A stretch of DNA of 12,587 bases from DASUMP01 sp036277635 (GTDB lineage Bacteria; Actinomycetota; Acidimicrobiia; IMCC26256; PALSA-610), in assembly GCA_036277635.1 (NCBI GenBank), contig DASUMP010000047.1, positions 1 through 12,587 of the forward strand, read 5' to 3'. Of this stretch, positions 6,496 to 12,587 are shown in pieces. Under the pieces are notes generated by a model. That model saw only the letters and a program-made list of their open reading frames with translations. It was not told the DNA's origin and did not search any database. The stretch's first letter is position 1. Each line of letters begins with the position of its first letter. Both the position numbers and the translations under genes were made by a program.

Positions 6496-8178
6496 CTAGC
6501 GGGGGCGCGCGGCGTGGGTGCGGGCGTGGGCGATCGCCGCGTCGAGGTCGGTGAAGACGTGGTTCTCGTGCGCGAGGCGATCGAGCGCGCCGACCGCGGC
6601 GAGGATGCGGTGGTGTTCGGGTCGCGCGCCCTTGAGCAGCACGGTGATCCCGCGGTGCTCGAGCTCGCGCACGATCTCGCCGAGCACCTGCGCTCCGGTC
6701 GCGTCGAGCACCTGCAGGTCGGGCAGCCGCAACACCACCACGCGCACGTCGGTGACCGCGGTGAGCTCGGTGAGGAAGCGCTGCGCGGCACCGAAGAACA
6801 GTGCCCCGTCGAGGCGGTACGTGAGGATGTGGTCGTGGAGCAGCTCCGCCGTCCCCGACGGGTCGATCTCCACCTCCACCGGCACCCGTTCAACCGTCGC
6901 CGACGCGGTCCGCGCGACGATCCGAAGCGCGAGCACGGCGGCGACCGCGAGCCCCACCTCCACCGCGACGACCAGGTCGAACACCACCGTCGCGCACGCG
7001 GTGAGCACGAGCACGACGGCGTCGGAGCGGGTCGATCGCAGCACCGCCCGCACGTTGTGCGGCTCCACCATGCGCACCGCGGTCACCATCAGCACGCCCG
7101 CGAGCGCGGCGAGCGGGATGCGGGCCACGATCGACGCGCCGAAGAACACGACGACCACGAGGACGAGGGCGTGGGCGATCGCCGCGACCCGCGTGCGCGC
7201 GCCGGCGCGCACGTTCACCGCGGTGCGCGCGATCGCTCCGGTCGCCGGCATCCCACCGAACAGCGACGTCGCGACGTTCGCGAGGCCCTGCCCGAACAGC
7301 TCGCGGTCGGGGTCGTGACGCGGCGTGTCGGCCATGCCGTCGGCGACGCGCGCCGACAAGAGGCTCTCGAGTGCCGCGAGCGCGGCGATCGCGAGCGCGG
7401 CCGACGCCAGCTCGCCCACCGCGCCGAACGAGACGTCGGGCCACGCGGGCAACGGAAGGGAGTCGGGGATGGAACCGATGCGGGCGACCGAGACGTCGCC
7501 GATCTCCACGACCACGGTCGCGGCCACCACCGCGAGGATCGACGACGGCAGCGCGCGGTGCACACGGGGAAGCCCGATCATGAGCGCCGCCACGAGCGCG
7601 ACGAGCGCCAGCGTCGCACCACTCCCGTCGCCGAACGCGTCGCGCGCCGCGAGCACGGCGACCCACGCGGTGTTCTCGCCGTCGGGCTTCGCGACGCCGA
7701 GCGCGGCCGGAACCTGCTGCAAGAAGACGATGACGGCGATCCCGACGGTGAACCCCTCCACGACCGGCCACGGGACGTACGCGACGTAGCGCCCGAGCCC
7801 GGCGATGGCGGCCGCGACCACCAGCACGCCCGCGAGGAGCCCGACCACGAGCACCGCGTCGGCGCCGTGGCGCGCCACGACGGGCACGAGCACGACGGCC
7901 ATCGCGCCCGTCGGTCCCGACACCTGCACGTGCGAGCCGCCGAACACCGCCGCGACCAGTCCGGCGACGATCGCGGTGACGAGTCCGGCGGACGCGCCGA
8001 GACCGGTCGTGATGCCGAACGCGAGCGCGAGCGGGAGCGCGACCACGCCGACGGTGACGCCTGCGACCACGTCGCGACGCCACGACCGCGACAACCCCGC
8101 GTAGTCGGATCGGCGCGGCGCCAACGCGCGCGCGGTCGCGACCACCCGCTGCCCGACGACGTCGACGCGCACGTTCAC
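6496..8178 (-). CDS. SulP family inorganic anion transporter with STAS domain
   Basis: This 560-residue membrane protein has a SulP permease core and a C-terminal STAS domain. The N-terminal signature is clear: RRDVVAGVTVGVVALPLALAFGITTGL followed by QVSGPTGAM (85-93), the central substrate-site loop of SLC26/SulP proteins. The hydrophobic region ends near 430. The STAS domain spans about 450-555, with VRVVVLRLPDLQVLDATGAQVL; Thr494 occupies the position that is Ser in SpoIIAA. The family carries sulfate, bicarbonate, dicarboxylates or other anions. No carbonic anhydrase or sulfate-assimilation gene is adjacent, so the substrate is unknown. The GTG start overlaps the ArsR stop as GTGA. The longer open frame upstream of it is rejected because it runs antisense through the arsR and ACAD region. 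The STAS C-terminus ends in a basic tail. Confidence 0.94.
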   Translation of the reverse strand: MNVRVDVVGQRVVATARALAPRRSDYAGLSRSWRRDVVAGVTVGVVALPLALAFGITTGLGASAGLVTAIVAGLVAAVFGGSHVQVSGPTGAMAVVLVPVVARHGADAVLVVGLLAGVLVVAAAIAGLGRYVAYVPWPVVEGFTVGIAVIVFLQQVPAALGVAKPDGENTAWVAVLAARDAFGDGSGATLALVALVAALMIGLPRVHRALPSSILAVVAATVVVEIGDVSVARIGSIPDSLPLPAWPDVSFGAVGELASAALAIAALAALESLLSARVADGMADTPRHDPDRELFGQGLANVATSLFGGMPATGAIARTAVNVRAGARTRVAAIAHALVLVVVVFFGASIVARIPLAALAGVLMVTAVRMVEPHNVRAVLRSTRSDAVVLVLTACATVVFDLVVAVEVGLAVAAVLALRIVARTASATVERVPVEVEIDPSGTAELLHDHILTYRLDGALFFGAAQRFLTELTAVTDVRVVVLRLPDLQVLDATGAQVLGEIVRELEHRGITVLLKGARPEHHRILAAVGALDRLAHENHVFTDLDAAIAHARTHAARPR

Positions 8179-8537
8179 TCGCGGGCCGCGGCGCGCAGGT
8201 CGGCGAGCAGGTCTTCGGTGTGCGCGAGCGACCCGATCAGCACCCGCTTCGCGACTGCGAGGAGCTCGACCGTGTCGGGCACCGCGATCGCGTAGAAGAC
8301 GGCGCTGCCCTCGCGCCGGGTGCGCACCAACCCGGCCCGGCGCAACACCCCGAGCTGTTGGGAGAGATGTGACGCCTCGATGCCCACCAGCGGCAGGAGC
8401 TCGCCGACCGACCGCTCCCCGTCGGCGAGCACTTCGAGGACCCGGATCCGGGCCGGGTGCGCGAGCGCCTTGAAGAGCTCGGCCTTGACCTCGGGCACGG
8501 GGCGGGCGAGCGCAGCGGCGAGCTCCCGATCCGGCAC
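8175..8537 (-). CDS. ArsR/SmtB-family winged-helix repressor
   Basis: This 120-residue protein is one ArsR winged helix: VKAELFKALAHPARIRVLEVLADG (17-40, helices 1-2), then GELLPLVGIEASHLSQQLGVLRRAGLVRTRREGSAVFYAI (45-84), with the recognition helix near SHLSQQLGVLRRAG and the wing at 70-84. Classical ArsR/SmtB sensors use Cys-rich metal sites, but this protein has no cysteine at all, so a Cys-based metal or redox sensor is excluded. The GTG start at 8537 has GAGGAGGG just upstream. The stop overlaps the SulP start. This ArsR-SulP pairing is common in actinomycetes, and the natural inference is autoregulation plus control of the transporter and LOG. The inducer is unknown. It is divergent from the acyl-CoA dehydrogenase gene, with a candidate operator between them. 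Confidence 0.94.
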   Translation of the reverse strand: MPDRELAAALARPVPEVKAELFKALAHPARIRVLEVLADGERSVGELLPLVGIEASHLSQQLGVLRRAGLVRTRREGSAVFYAIAVPDTVELLAVAKRVLIGSLAHTEDLLADLRAAARE

Positions 8538-8540
8538 CGA

Positions 8541-8548
8541 CCCTCCTC
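8541..8548 (-). promoter_or_regulatory. Shine-Dalgarno GAGGAGGG for arsR-like gene
   Basis: A strong purine-rich ribosome-binding site lies 3 nt past its end from the GTG at 8537 (GGAGG to GTG 4 nt). It confirms the non-ATG start. Confidence 0.75.
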
Positions 8549-8551
8549 GAC

Positions 8552-8583
8552 CTGACGACTTGATAGAATCGTAAAGTAGTCAG
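8552..8583. promoter_or_regulatory. Inverted repeat, candidate ArsR operator in divergent promoter region
   Basis: CTGACGACTT (8552-8561) and AAGTAGTCAG (8574-8583) form 10-bp arms with 9 of 10 matches, separated by 12 bp. It lies in the only AT-richer stretch of the 94-bp arsR/acyl-CoA dehydrogenase gap. The spacer includes TAGAAT (8564-8569), which resembles a -10 for the plus strand, and a binding protein here would cover promoters in both directions. ArsR proteins bind dyads of this general size; assignment to this ArsR is inference. Confidence 0.55.
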
Positions 8584-8612
8584 ACAGCGGCCCCGGTCTC
8601 GCATCGGGCGCC

Positions 8613-8630
8613 CGTCGGTAGGGTCCGACG
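8613..8630 (+). promoter_or_regulatory. RBS-containing hairpin before the acyl-CoA dehydrogenase-like gene
   Basis: CGTCGG (8613-8618) pairs perfectly with CCGACG (8625-8630). The 6-nt loop TAGGGT holds the only Shine-Dalgarno-like AGGG, and the ATG follows one base after the stem. A 10-nt palindrome CGGGCGCCCG (8605-8614) lies just upstream and overlaps it, so alternative folds exist. Confidence 0.4.
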
Positions 8631-8631
8631 C

Positions 8632-9798
8632 ATGACCGCACCCGCTGCCGCCGACGTCGTCCGTGATGCCACCGCCCTCGCCGACACGTGGCGCGCGCGG
8701 CGCGGCGAACGTCAGACCCGCCGTCACCTCGAGCGCGCCGACTTCGACGCGCTCGCGTCGATCGGCTTCCTCCTCGGCGCGGTGCCCGCCGACCAGGGTG
8801 GGTGGTGGAGCGGGGCCGCGTCGACCGCCCGGCCGCTGTGCGAGACGCTGCGCACGCTCGCGGCGGGCGACCCGTCGGTGACGCTCGTGTCGGCAATGCA
8901 CCCCGCGGTGCTCGGCTACTGGCTCGCCACCGATGACCCATCGCAAGCGGCGTGGACCGAACAGCGGCGCGCGGTCTTCGCCACCGCGGCGGCGGGGAGT
9001 CAGTACGGCACGATCACGTCGGAGCCCGGCAGCGGCGGTGACATCCTCCGCACCCGCACGCGAGCGGTCCCGCTCGACGACCGCCACGCGGAGATCCCCG
9101 GCGCGGTCTACGCGATCACCGGCGACAAGCACTTCGGCAGCGGCTACGGCATCAGCGACTACATGTTCACGACCGCGGTCGCCGACGGTGAAGATGCACC
9201 CTCGGCGTTCGTCCTCGACATGCGACCGGTCCACGCGGGTACGTCGAGCGCCGCGACCGTGACGGGCGAGTGGGACGGCGCGGGCATGGCCGCGACCCAG
9301 AGCCACGCGGCACGCCTCGAGGCCATGCCGGGCATCCGACTCGCGTACGACGGACCGATCGACACCCTCGTGTTCAACGCAGGCCCGTTCGTGATGACGC
9401 TGTTCACCGCGGTGCTGCTCGGCGTGTTCGACGAGGCGATCGCCACCGCTCGGGCCCAGCTCGCGCCGAAGCGCGAGACCTTGCGGGCCTACGAGCAGGT
9501 GGAGTGGAGTCGCGCCGACCTCGAGCACTGGCTCGCGGTGCAGGCCTACGAAGGCGCGCTGCGTGCGATCGAGGCCGGTGACCCGTTCCGCGCGCTCCAA
9601 GCCGCGCTGCGGGCCAAGACCGCGACCGCCGAGCTCGTCGAGCAGGCATTGCGGCGCATCACCCAAGTGCTCGGTGGCGGCACCTTCTCGCGCCGCTCGC
9701 CGTTTGCGTCGTGGTTCGAAGACGTGCGGGCGCTCGGGTTCCTGCGACCGCCGTGGGGCCTCGCGTTCGACAACCTGTTCGCGACGTCGTTCGACTGA
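8632..9798 (+). CDS. Acyl-CoA dehydrogenase-like flavoprotein lacking the usual C-terminal Glu
   Basis: This 388-residue protein has the three-part acyl-CoA dehydrogenase fold. It has an N-terminal helical domain, a middle sheet with TITSEPGSGGDILRTRTRAV (127-146, cf. the TExxxGSD flavin segment) and AITGDKHFGSGYGISDYMFTTAV (161-183, cf. the G-K-x-x-(S/T)xA-x-AD segment), and a C-terminal helical bundle with the RITQVLGGGTF segment. In classical ACADs the base is a Glu in the last ~40 residues (YEG-type motif). Here the corresponding stretch is ALGFLRPPWGLAF, with no Glu. This resembles the oxygen-activating (DszC/flavin monooxygenase-like) branch more than a dehydrogenase, but a substrate cannot be assigned. 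The ATG start follows an AGGG Shine-Dalgarno sequence. It is divergent from arsR and ends 8 bp from the convergent GGDEF gene. Confidence 0.85.
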   Translation: MTAPAAADVVRDATALADTWRARRGERQTRRHLERADFDALASIGFLLGAVPADQGGWWSGAASTARPLCETLRTLAAGDPSVTLVSAMHPAVLGYWLATDDPSQAAWTEQRRAVFATAAAGSQYGTITSEPGSGGDILRTRTRAVPLDDRHAEIPGAVYAITGDKHFGSGYGISDYMFTTAVADGEDAPSAFVLDMRPVHAGTSSAATVTGEWDGAGMAATQSHAARLEAMPGIRLAYDGPIDTLVFNAGPFVMTLFTAVLLGVFDEAIATARAQLAPKRETLRAYEQVEWSRADLEHWLAVQAYEGALRAIEAGDPFRALQAALRAKTATAELVEQALRRITQVLGGGTFSRRSPFASWFEDVRALGFLRPPWGLAFDNLFATSFD

Positions 9799-9806
9799 CG
9801 CGCCGC

Positions 9807-11447
9807 TCAGGCCGGGACCGCCGTCGCGACCGGTCCGCCGAACAGCGTGCCGACCGCGAGGTCGCACCCCAAGTCGAGGAACACGGCGCGTTCCTCTTCG
9901 CGCTCGACGCCGACCGCGGTCACAAGGAGTCCGAGGCCACGCGCGAGTCCCGCGATGCCGCGCACGAGGCGCGCCCGCGCCTCGTCGTGCAGCGCGTCGC
10001 GCACGAGCTCGCGAGCGAGTCGCACTTCGTCGAAGCCGAAGTCGACGAGGTCCTGCACGTCGCACTCTCGGTCGACGCCGGTCAGCACGATGCGCACCCC
10101 GCTGTCGCGCAGGGCGTCGATGGCGGCGCGCACGGCGCGGCTCCGGCGCACGATGAGGTGGTGGGCCACTTCCACACACAGCTGGCCCGGCGCGAGGTCG
10201 AGCTGATCGACGATCTCGGCCAGGTAGTGCTCCACCCGCGCGTCGCCGATGAGACGACGCGACGCGTGCCCGTACGCGCGCAGTGGCGTGGCTTCGTCGG
10301 CGCGCGAGCGCGCCGCGACGCGCGCGGTCTCCCGCAGGATCGCGAGATCGATCACCGGGGCCACGGGCGCGTGCTCGACGAGATCGATGAAGGTGCCGGC
10401 CTCGAGCAGTCCCCGGTCGTGGTGGTCCCAACGGGCGAGGCCCTGGTAGCCGACGACCTCGGCGGTGCGAAGGTCGACGACCGGCTGCACGTGCGAGCGG
10501 ATCTGCCCGTGGCTCACCGCCACCGCGATCTCATCGGCGAGGCGGGTCGTGTCGGCGTCGGCGCCGAGATCGAGAGCGACGACGTGCCCGCCCGGCACCG
10601 CCTTCGCCCGGCACATCGCGTGGTCGGCGCGTCGCAAGATGTCGGACGCGCGGTTCTCGGGCTCGCTCACCGCCAGGCCGAAGCTCGCGGTCACGGACAG
10701 GTCGCCCATCGACGAGCCGATCGGCGACTTCACGATCGCGTCGCGCAACCGGCTCGCGAGATGGAGCGCCTCGCGGTCGTCGCCCACGCCGTCGAAGAGG
10801 ACGACGAATTCGTCGCCGCCGAAGCGCGTCACCGTGTCCGACGTGCGGACCTCGGCGAGCAACCGGCGCGCGACGGTGCGGAGCACGTGGTCGCCGATCT
10901 CGTGGCCGAACGAGTCGTTCACGTCCTTCATGCCGTCGACATCCACGAACACGACCGCGATCCGCCGGTGCTCGCGCTGCGCGCGCGCCATCGCGACGTG
11001 CATCCGGTCGAGCAGCGCGGCGCGCCCCGGCAACCCGGTCAAGTCGTCGACGCCGAACGGTCCCGCCCGATCGAGGTCGCGTGTGGCGAGGTCGCGCCCG
11101 AACGTGACCGCCCAGCGGATCTCGCCGCCGGCGCGGACGCCGGCCACGACGGTGACCGCCATCGTCACCGCGTCGCCCGACTCGGTGAGCACGGGCAGCT
11201 CGCCGCGCCACACGCCGTCGCGCAGCAGCACCGGACGGATGACCGAGTAGTAGAGGTTGAACGCCTCGGGCGGGAACAGCTCCGCGGTCGTGAGGTCGTC
11301 GGTGGCGCCGAGCCCGAGCCGCTTGCGGGCCACGTCGTTCAGGTACTGGACGCGCCCGGCGTCGTCGACGACGCCGACGAGGTCGCTCGAGCGCGCGACC
11401 GCGTCGAGCAGCCGCTGCGCGACCTCGCTCCCGAGCTCGTTCTCCAT
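9807..11447 (-). CDS. PAS-GGDEF-EAL c-di-GMP protein with degenerate EAL domain
   Basis: This 546-residue cytoplasmic protein has no transmembrane segment. A PAS domain lies at about 10-125 (LLDAVARSSDLVGVVDDAGRVQYLNDVARKRLG). The GGDEF diguanylate cyclase domain is at about 132-295. It has the DDLTGLPGRAALLDRM entry motif, the metal-site segment VVFVDVDGMKDVNDSFGHEIGDHVL and an intact GGDEF at 210-214. RTSD at 201-204, five residues before GGDEF, is the RxxD product-inhibition I-site. The EAL region (about 310-546) keeps the fold (SHVQPVVDLRTAEVVGY at 318-334, GCDLAVGTLFGGPV at 527-540). However, the EAL motif reads QGL (335-337), the DDFG segment is GVDRECD, and the Lys of K-x-D is absent (VRLARE), so phosphodiesterase activity is unlikely. 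The ATG at 11447 follows a GGGG-type Shine-Dalgarno sequence. No partner gene is adjacent. Confidence 0.93.
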   Translation of the reverse strand: MENELGSEVAQRLLDAVARSSDLVGVVDDAGRVQYLNDVARKRLGLGATDDLTTAELFPPEAFNLYYSVIRPVLLRDGVWRGELPVLTESGDAVTMAVTVVAGVRAGGEIRWAVTFGRDLATRDLDRAGPFGVDDLTGLPGRAALLDRMHVAMARAQREHRRIAVVFVDVDGMKDVNDSFGHEIGDHVLRTVARRLLAEVRTSDTVTRFGGDEFVVLFDGVGDDREALHLASRLRDAIVKSPIGSSMGDLSVTASFGLAVSEPENRASDILRRADHAMCRAKAVPGGHVVALDLGADADTTRLADEIAVAVSHGQIRSHVQPVVDLRTAEVVGYQGLARWDHHDRGLLEAGTFIDLVEHAPVAPVIDLAILRETARVAARSRADEATPLRAYGHASRRLIGDARVEHYLAEIVDQLDLAPGQLCVEVAHHLIVRRSRAVRAAIDALRDSGVRIVLTGVDRECDVQDLVDFGFDEVRLARELVRDALHDEARARLVRGIAGLARGLGLLVTAVGVEREEERAVFLDLGCDLAVGTLFGGPVATAVPA

Positions 11448-11534
11448 CACCCCGTCCCCTGCCGTTCCGTCGGCACTCCGTCGCCGGTCGGTACGGCGGT
11501 CGACCCGACCCATCTTGCACCCGCGCGGACGTCG

Positions 11535-11558
11535 GAACCAGACGAGATGCGCTGGTTC
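11535..11558 (-). terminator. Weak hairpin after the TIGR03086-like gene
   Basis: GAACCAG/CTGGTTC pair perfectly over 7 bp around a 10-nt loop, starting within the TGA stop of the DinB-like gene. There is no T-run after it, so it could be a weak terminator or a mere local fold. The rest of the 109-bp gap to the GGDEF gene shows no other structure I can name. Confidence 0.3.
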
Positions 11559-12105
11559 AGGCTCGGCGCCCGAGGTAGGCGAGCAGGCGGGTCTGCGCGT
11601 CGGCCCCTGCCGGCGCTTCGACCGCCTCGCCGAACGCTCCCGGCGACCGAATCGAGTCGCCCAGAGCCGGGAGGTCACGCGTCGCGAGGCGCTCCACTTC
11701 GGCGGGATCGAGACGCTCGTCGGTGCCCGTCGCGTGCGCCAGGTCCCAGCCGTGGACGACGAGGTCGAAGCACACGAACCGGTCGACGGCCTGCTCGAAG
11801 GTGGTCCGTCCGAAGAAGCCGTCGAACTCGTGGGTCGCGACCGCAGGGTCGTCGAGCGCGTCTTGCAGCCGCACTCGCATCTGATCGAACGCCTCCGGGA
11901 TCGGCACGTCGCGACCCGGCGGCGTCACCTCGCGGCCGATGAACCCGAAGAACAGCTTGGGCGTCTCGATCACATGCCACGCGACGTCACGCGCCGACCA
12001 GTCGGCACACGGCGACGGGTTGTCCCACGCGTCGTCGGGCACGGCCGCGATGCGACCAGCGAACTCGCTCGACAGGCGACGGTAGCGATCCGCGATCTCC
12101 GACAT
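11557..12105 (-). CDS. TIGR03086/maleylpyruvate-isomerase-like (DinB superfamily) protein
   Basis: This 182-residue protein has a DinB-like four-helix metal-binding fold. It keeps the characteristic PSPCADWSARDVAWHVI (30-46; cf. TPCxxWxVxxLxxHV), with His44 as one expected metal ligand, and the second signature FDLVVHGWDLAHATG (113-127) with His118 and His124. The central helix RTTFEQAVDRF precedes it. Family members bind a divalent metal, and some are mycothiol-dependent transferases in actinomycetes. No substrate can be deduced here. Two adjacent ATG codons occur at 12108 and 12105; AGAGGAG is 2 nt from the first and 5 nt from the second, so the second is preferred, though the protein differs by just one Met. 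It begins about 11-14 nt after the upstream stop, in the same operon as the SCO6745-like gene. Confidence 0.87.
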   Translation of the reverse strand: MSEIADRYRRLSSEFAGRIAAVPDDAWDNPSPCADWSARDVAWHVIETPKLFFGFIGREVTPPGRDVPIPEAFDQMRVRLQDALDDPAVATHEFDGFFGRTTFEQAVDRFVCFDLVVHGWDLAHATGTDERLDPAEVERLATRDLPALGDSIRSPGAFGEAVEAPAGADAQTRLLAYLGRRA

Positions 12106-12109
12106 CATT

Positions 12110-12117
12110 GCTCCTCT
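12110..12117 (-). promoter_or_regulatory. Shine-Dalgarno AGAGGAG for the DinB-like gene
   Basis: AGAGGAG precedes the ATGATG pair. It lies between the stop of the SCO6745-like gene and the start, and its spacing favours the second ATG at 12105. Confidence 0.65.
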
Positions 12118-12119
12118 GC

Positions 12120-12587
12120 TCAGCGCAGCCGTGACGCGGGCTGGTAGTTCCGACCCGCAGTCTCGTCGACCCGCTGTAGCAGCCGCTCGCACGGTGGCTC
12201 GAAGTCGACCGCGAACCGCAGCGATGCGTCGCGCCCGAGCAGCCGCCACACCTGCGTGCTCTGCCGATCGGTGTCGTCCTCGATCCGCTGGCGCAACGCC
12301 AGCCCCCGCTCGTTCACCTCGCCGTCGGTGACGAACCCCTTCGCCGCCAACCCGTCCCACGCGCGCGCGATCTCGTCGGGATCGCTCCCCCGCGACGCCG
12401 GCAGCCAGTCGCGGTCGTAGCCGAGCCACGCGTTGTGCACCACCGACGCCTCGACGCCGGTGAGTCCCGCGGCCGCGACCAGCGCCCAGTGCGTGTCGCC
12501 CCGCCACTCGCGCAGGCAGTTCACTGCGTGCCACCCCGACAGCAACGGGTCGGACGGACGCGGCATCCGCAGGTGCGCGGCGAAGAA
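12120..12587 (-). CDS. SCO6745-family protein (partial, N-terminus off window)
   Basis: The frame is open to the right edge (first codons read FFAAHLRMPRPSD), and 155 residues including the C-terminus are visible. It matches the second half of the actinobacterial SCO6745 family as I recall it. Landmarks are FFAAHLRMPRP, SGWHAVNCLREWRGDTHWALVAAAGLTGVEASVVHNAW, WLPASRGSDPDEIARAWDGLAAKGFV and LTxxGxALRxxIExxTDR (here ERGLALRQRIEDDTDRQ). The family has a winged-helix-like look but no established biochemical function; it is distantly tied to SalK-type proteins. The gene probably starts about 130-150 residues upstream of the edge. It lies 11 nt before the DinB-like gene, so they are likely cotranscribed. 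The ATG at 12566 is internal and not the true start. Confidence 0.8.
   Translation of the reverse strand, partial: FFAAHLRMPRPSDPLLSGWHAVNCLREWRGDTHWALVAAAGLTGVEASVVHNAWLGYDRDWLPASRGSDPDEIARAWDGLAAKGFVTDGEVNERGLALRQRIEDDTDRQSTQVWRLLGRDASLRFAVDFEPPCERLLQRVDETAGRNYQPASRLR

Noticed and set aside
6514..8295. 593-residue plus-strand frame opposite SulP
   Set aside because: Charged low-complexity antisense of a clear membrane transporter.
8179..10431. Upstream extension of the SulP frame on the minus strand (a 1311-codon open frame)
   Set aside because: The extension is Arg/Ala/Gly-rich, runs antisense through the acyl-CoA dehydrogenase-like gene and out of frame through arsR, and the SulP homology begins at the GTG coupled to the arsR stop.
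11448..11556. Riboswitch or small gene in the GGDEF upstream gap
   Set aside because: Only a 7-bp hairpin is visible; no conserved riboswitch sequence (including the c-di-GMP class) recognised and no convincing small ORF with an RBS.
9711..11942. 743-residue plus-strand frame opposite the GGDEF-EAL gene
   Set aside because: His/Arg/Glu-rich mirror of a minus-strand gene with unmistakable GGDEF motifs.

Overview
The window is very GC-rich and gene-dense. It uses many GTG start codons, has GTGA stop/start overlaps, and carries genes typical of actinomycetes: a SCO6745-like protein, a TIGR03086/DinB-like protein and a mycobacterial/streptomycete-style ArsR-SulP pair. I read it as chromosomal DNA of a high-GC actinomycete, possibly class Acidimicrobiia. 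The phylum call is fairly safe; the class is inference. There are no tRNA or rRNA genes, insertion sequences, CRISPR arrays or phage genes, and almost every base is inside a gene.

Layout from left to right. (1) Positions 1-2302, minus strand: an ECF sigma factor and, translationally coupled to it by a GTGA overlap, a single-pass membrane protein with extracytoplasmic Asp-box and TolB-like repeats that runs off the left edge. The pair looks like a sigma factor plus a non-canonical membrane sensor. (2) 2389-3641, minus strand: a GNAT acetyltransferase coupled by another GTGA overlap to an SRPBCC/polyketide-cyclase-like protein. The 86-bp gap before the sigma gene is packed with small palindromes. 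(3) 3663-5895, plus strand: a second GNAT gene, divergent from the first with only 21 bp between starts, overlapping a five-TM membrane protein of the alkaline phosphatase/sulfatase superfamily. (4) 5885-8537, minus strand: a compact ArsR - SulP/STAS transporter - LOG operon. (5) 8632-9798, plus strand: an acyl-CoA dehydrogenase-like flavoprotein divergent from arsR. The shared intergenic region holds a near-perfect 10+10 bp inverted repeat. (6) 9807-11447, minus strand: a PAS-GGDEF-EAL protein with an intact GGDEF and I-site and a visibly degenerate EAL domain. (7) 11557-12587, minus strand: a TIGR03086/DinB-like protein and the C-terminal part of a SCO6745-family protein.

Most genes look like ordinary accessory metabolism and signalling. 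The parts most worth following are the sigma/propeller-sensor pair, the cysteine-free ArsR controlling SulP and LOG with its candidate operator, and the c-di-GMP protein with a decayed EAL domain.
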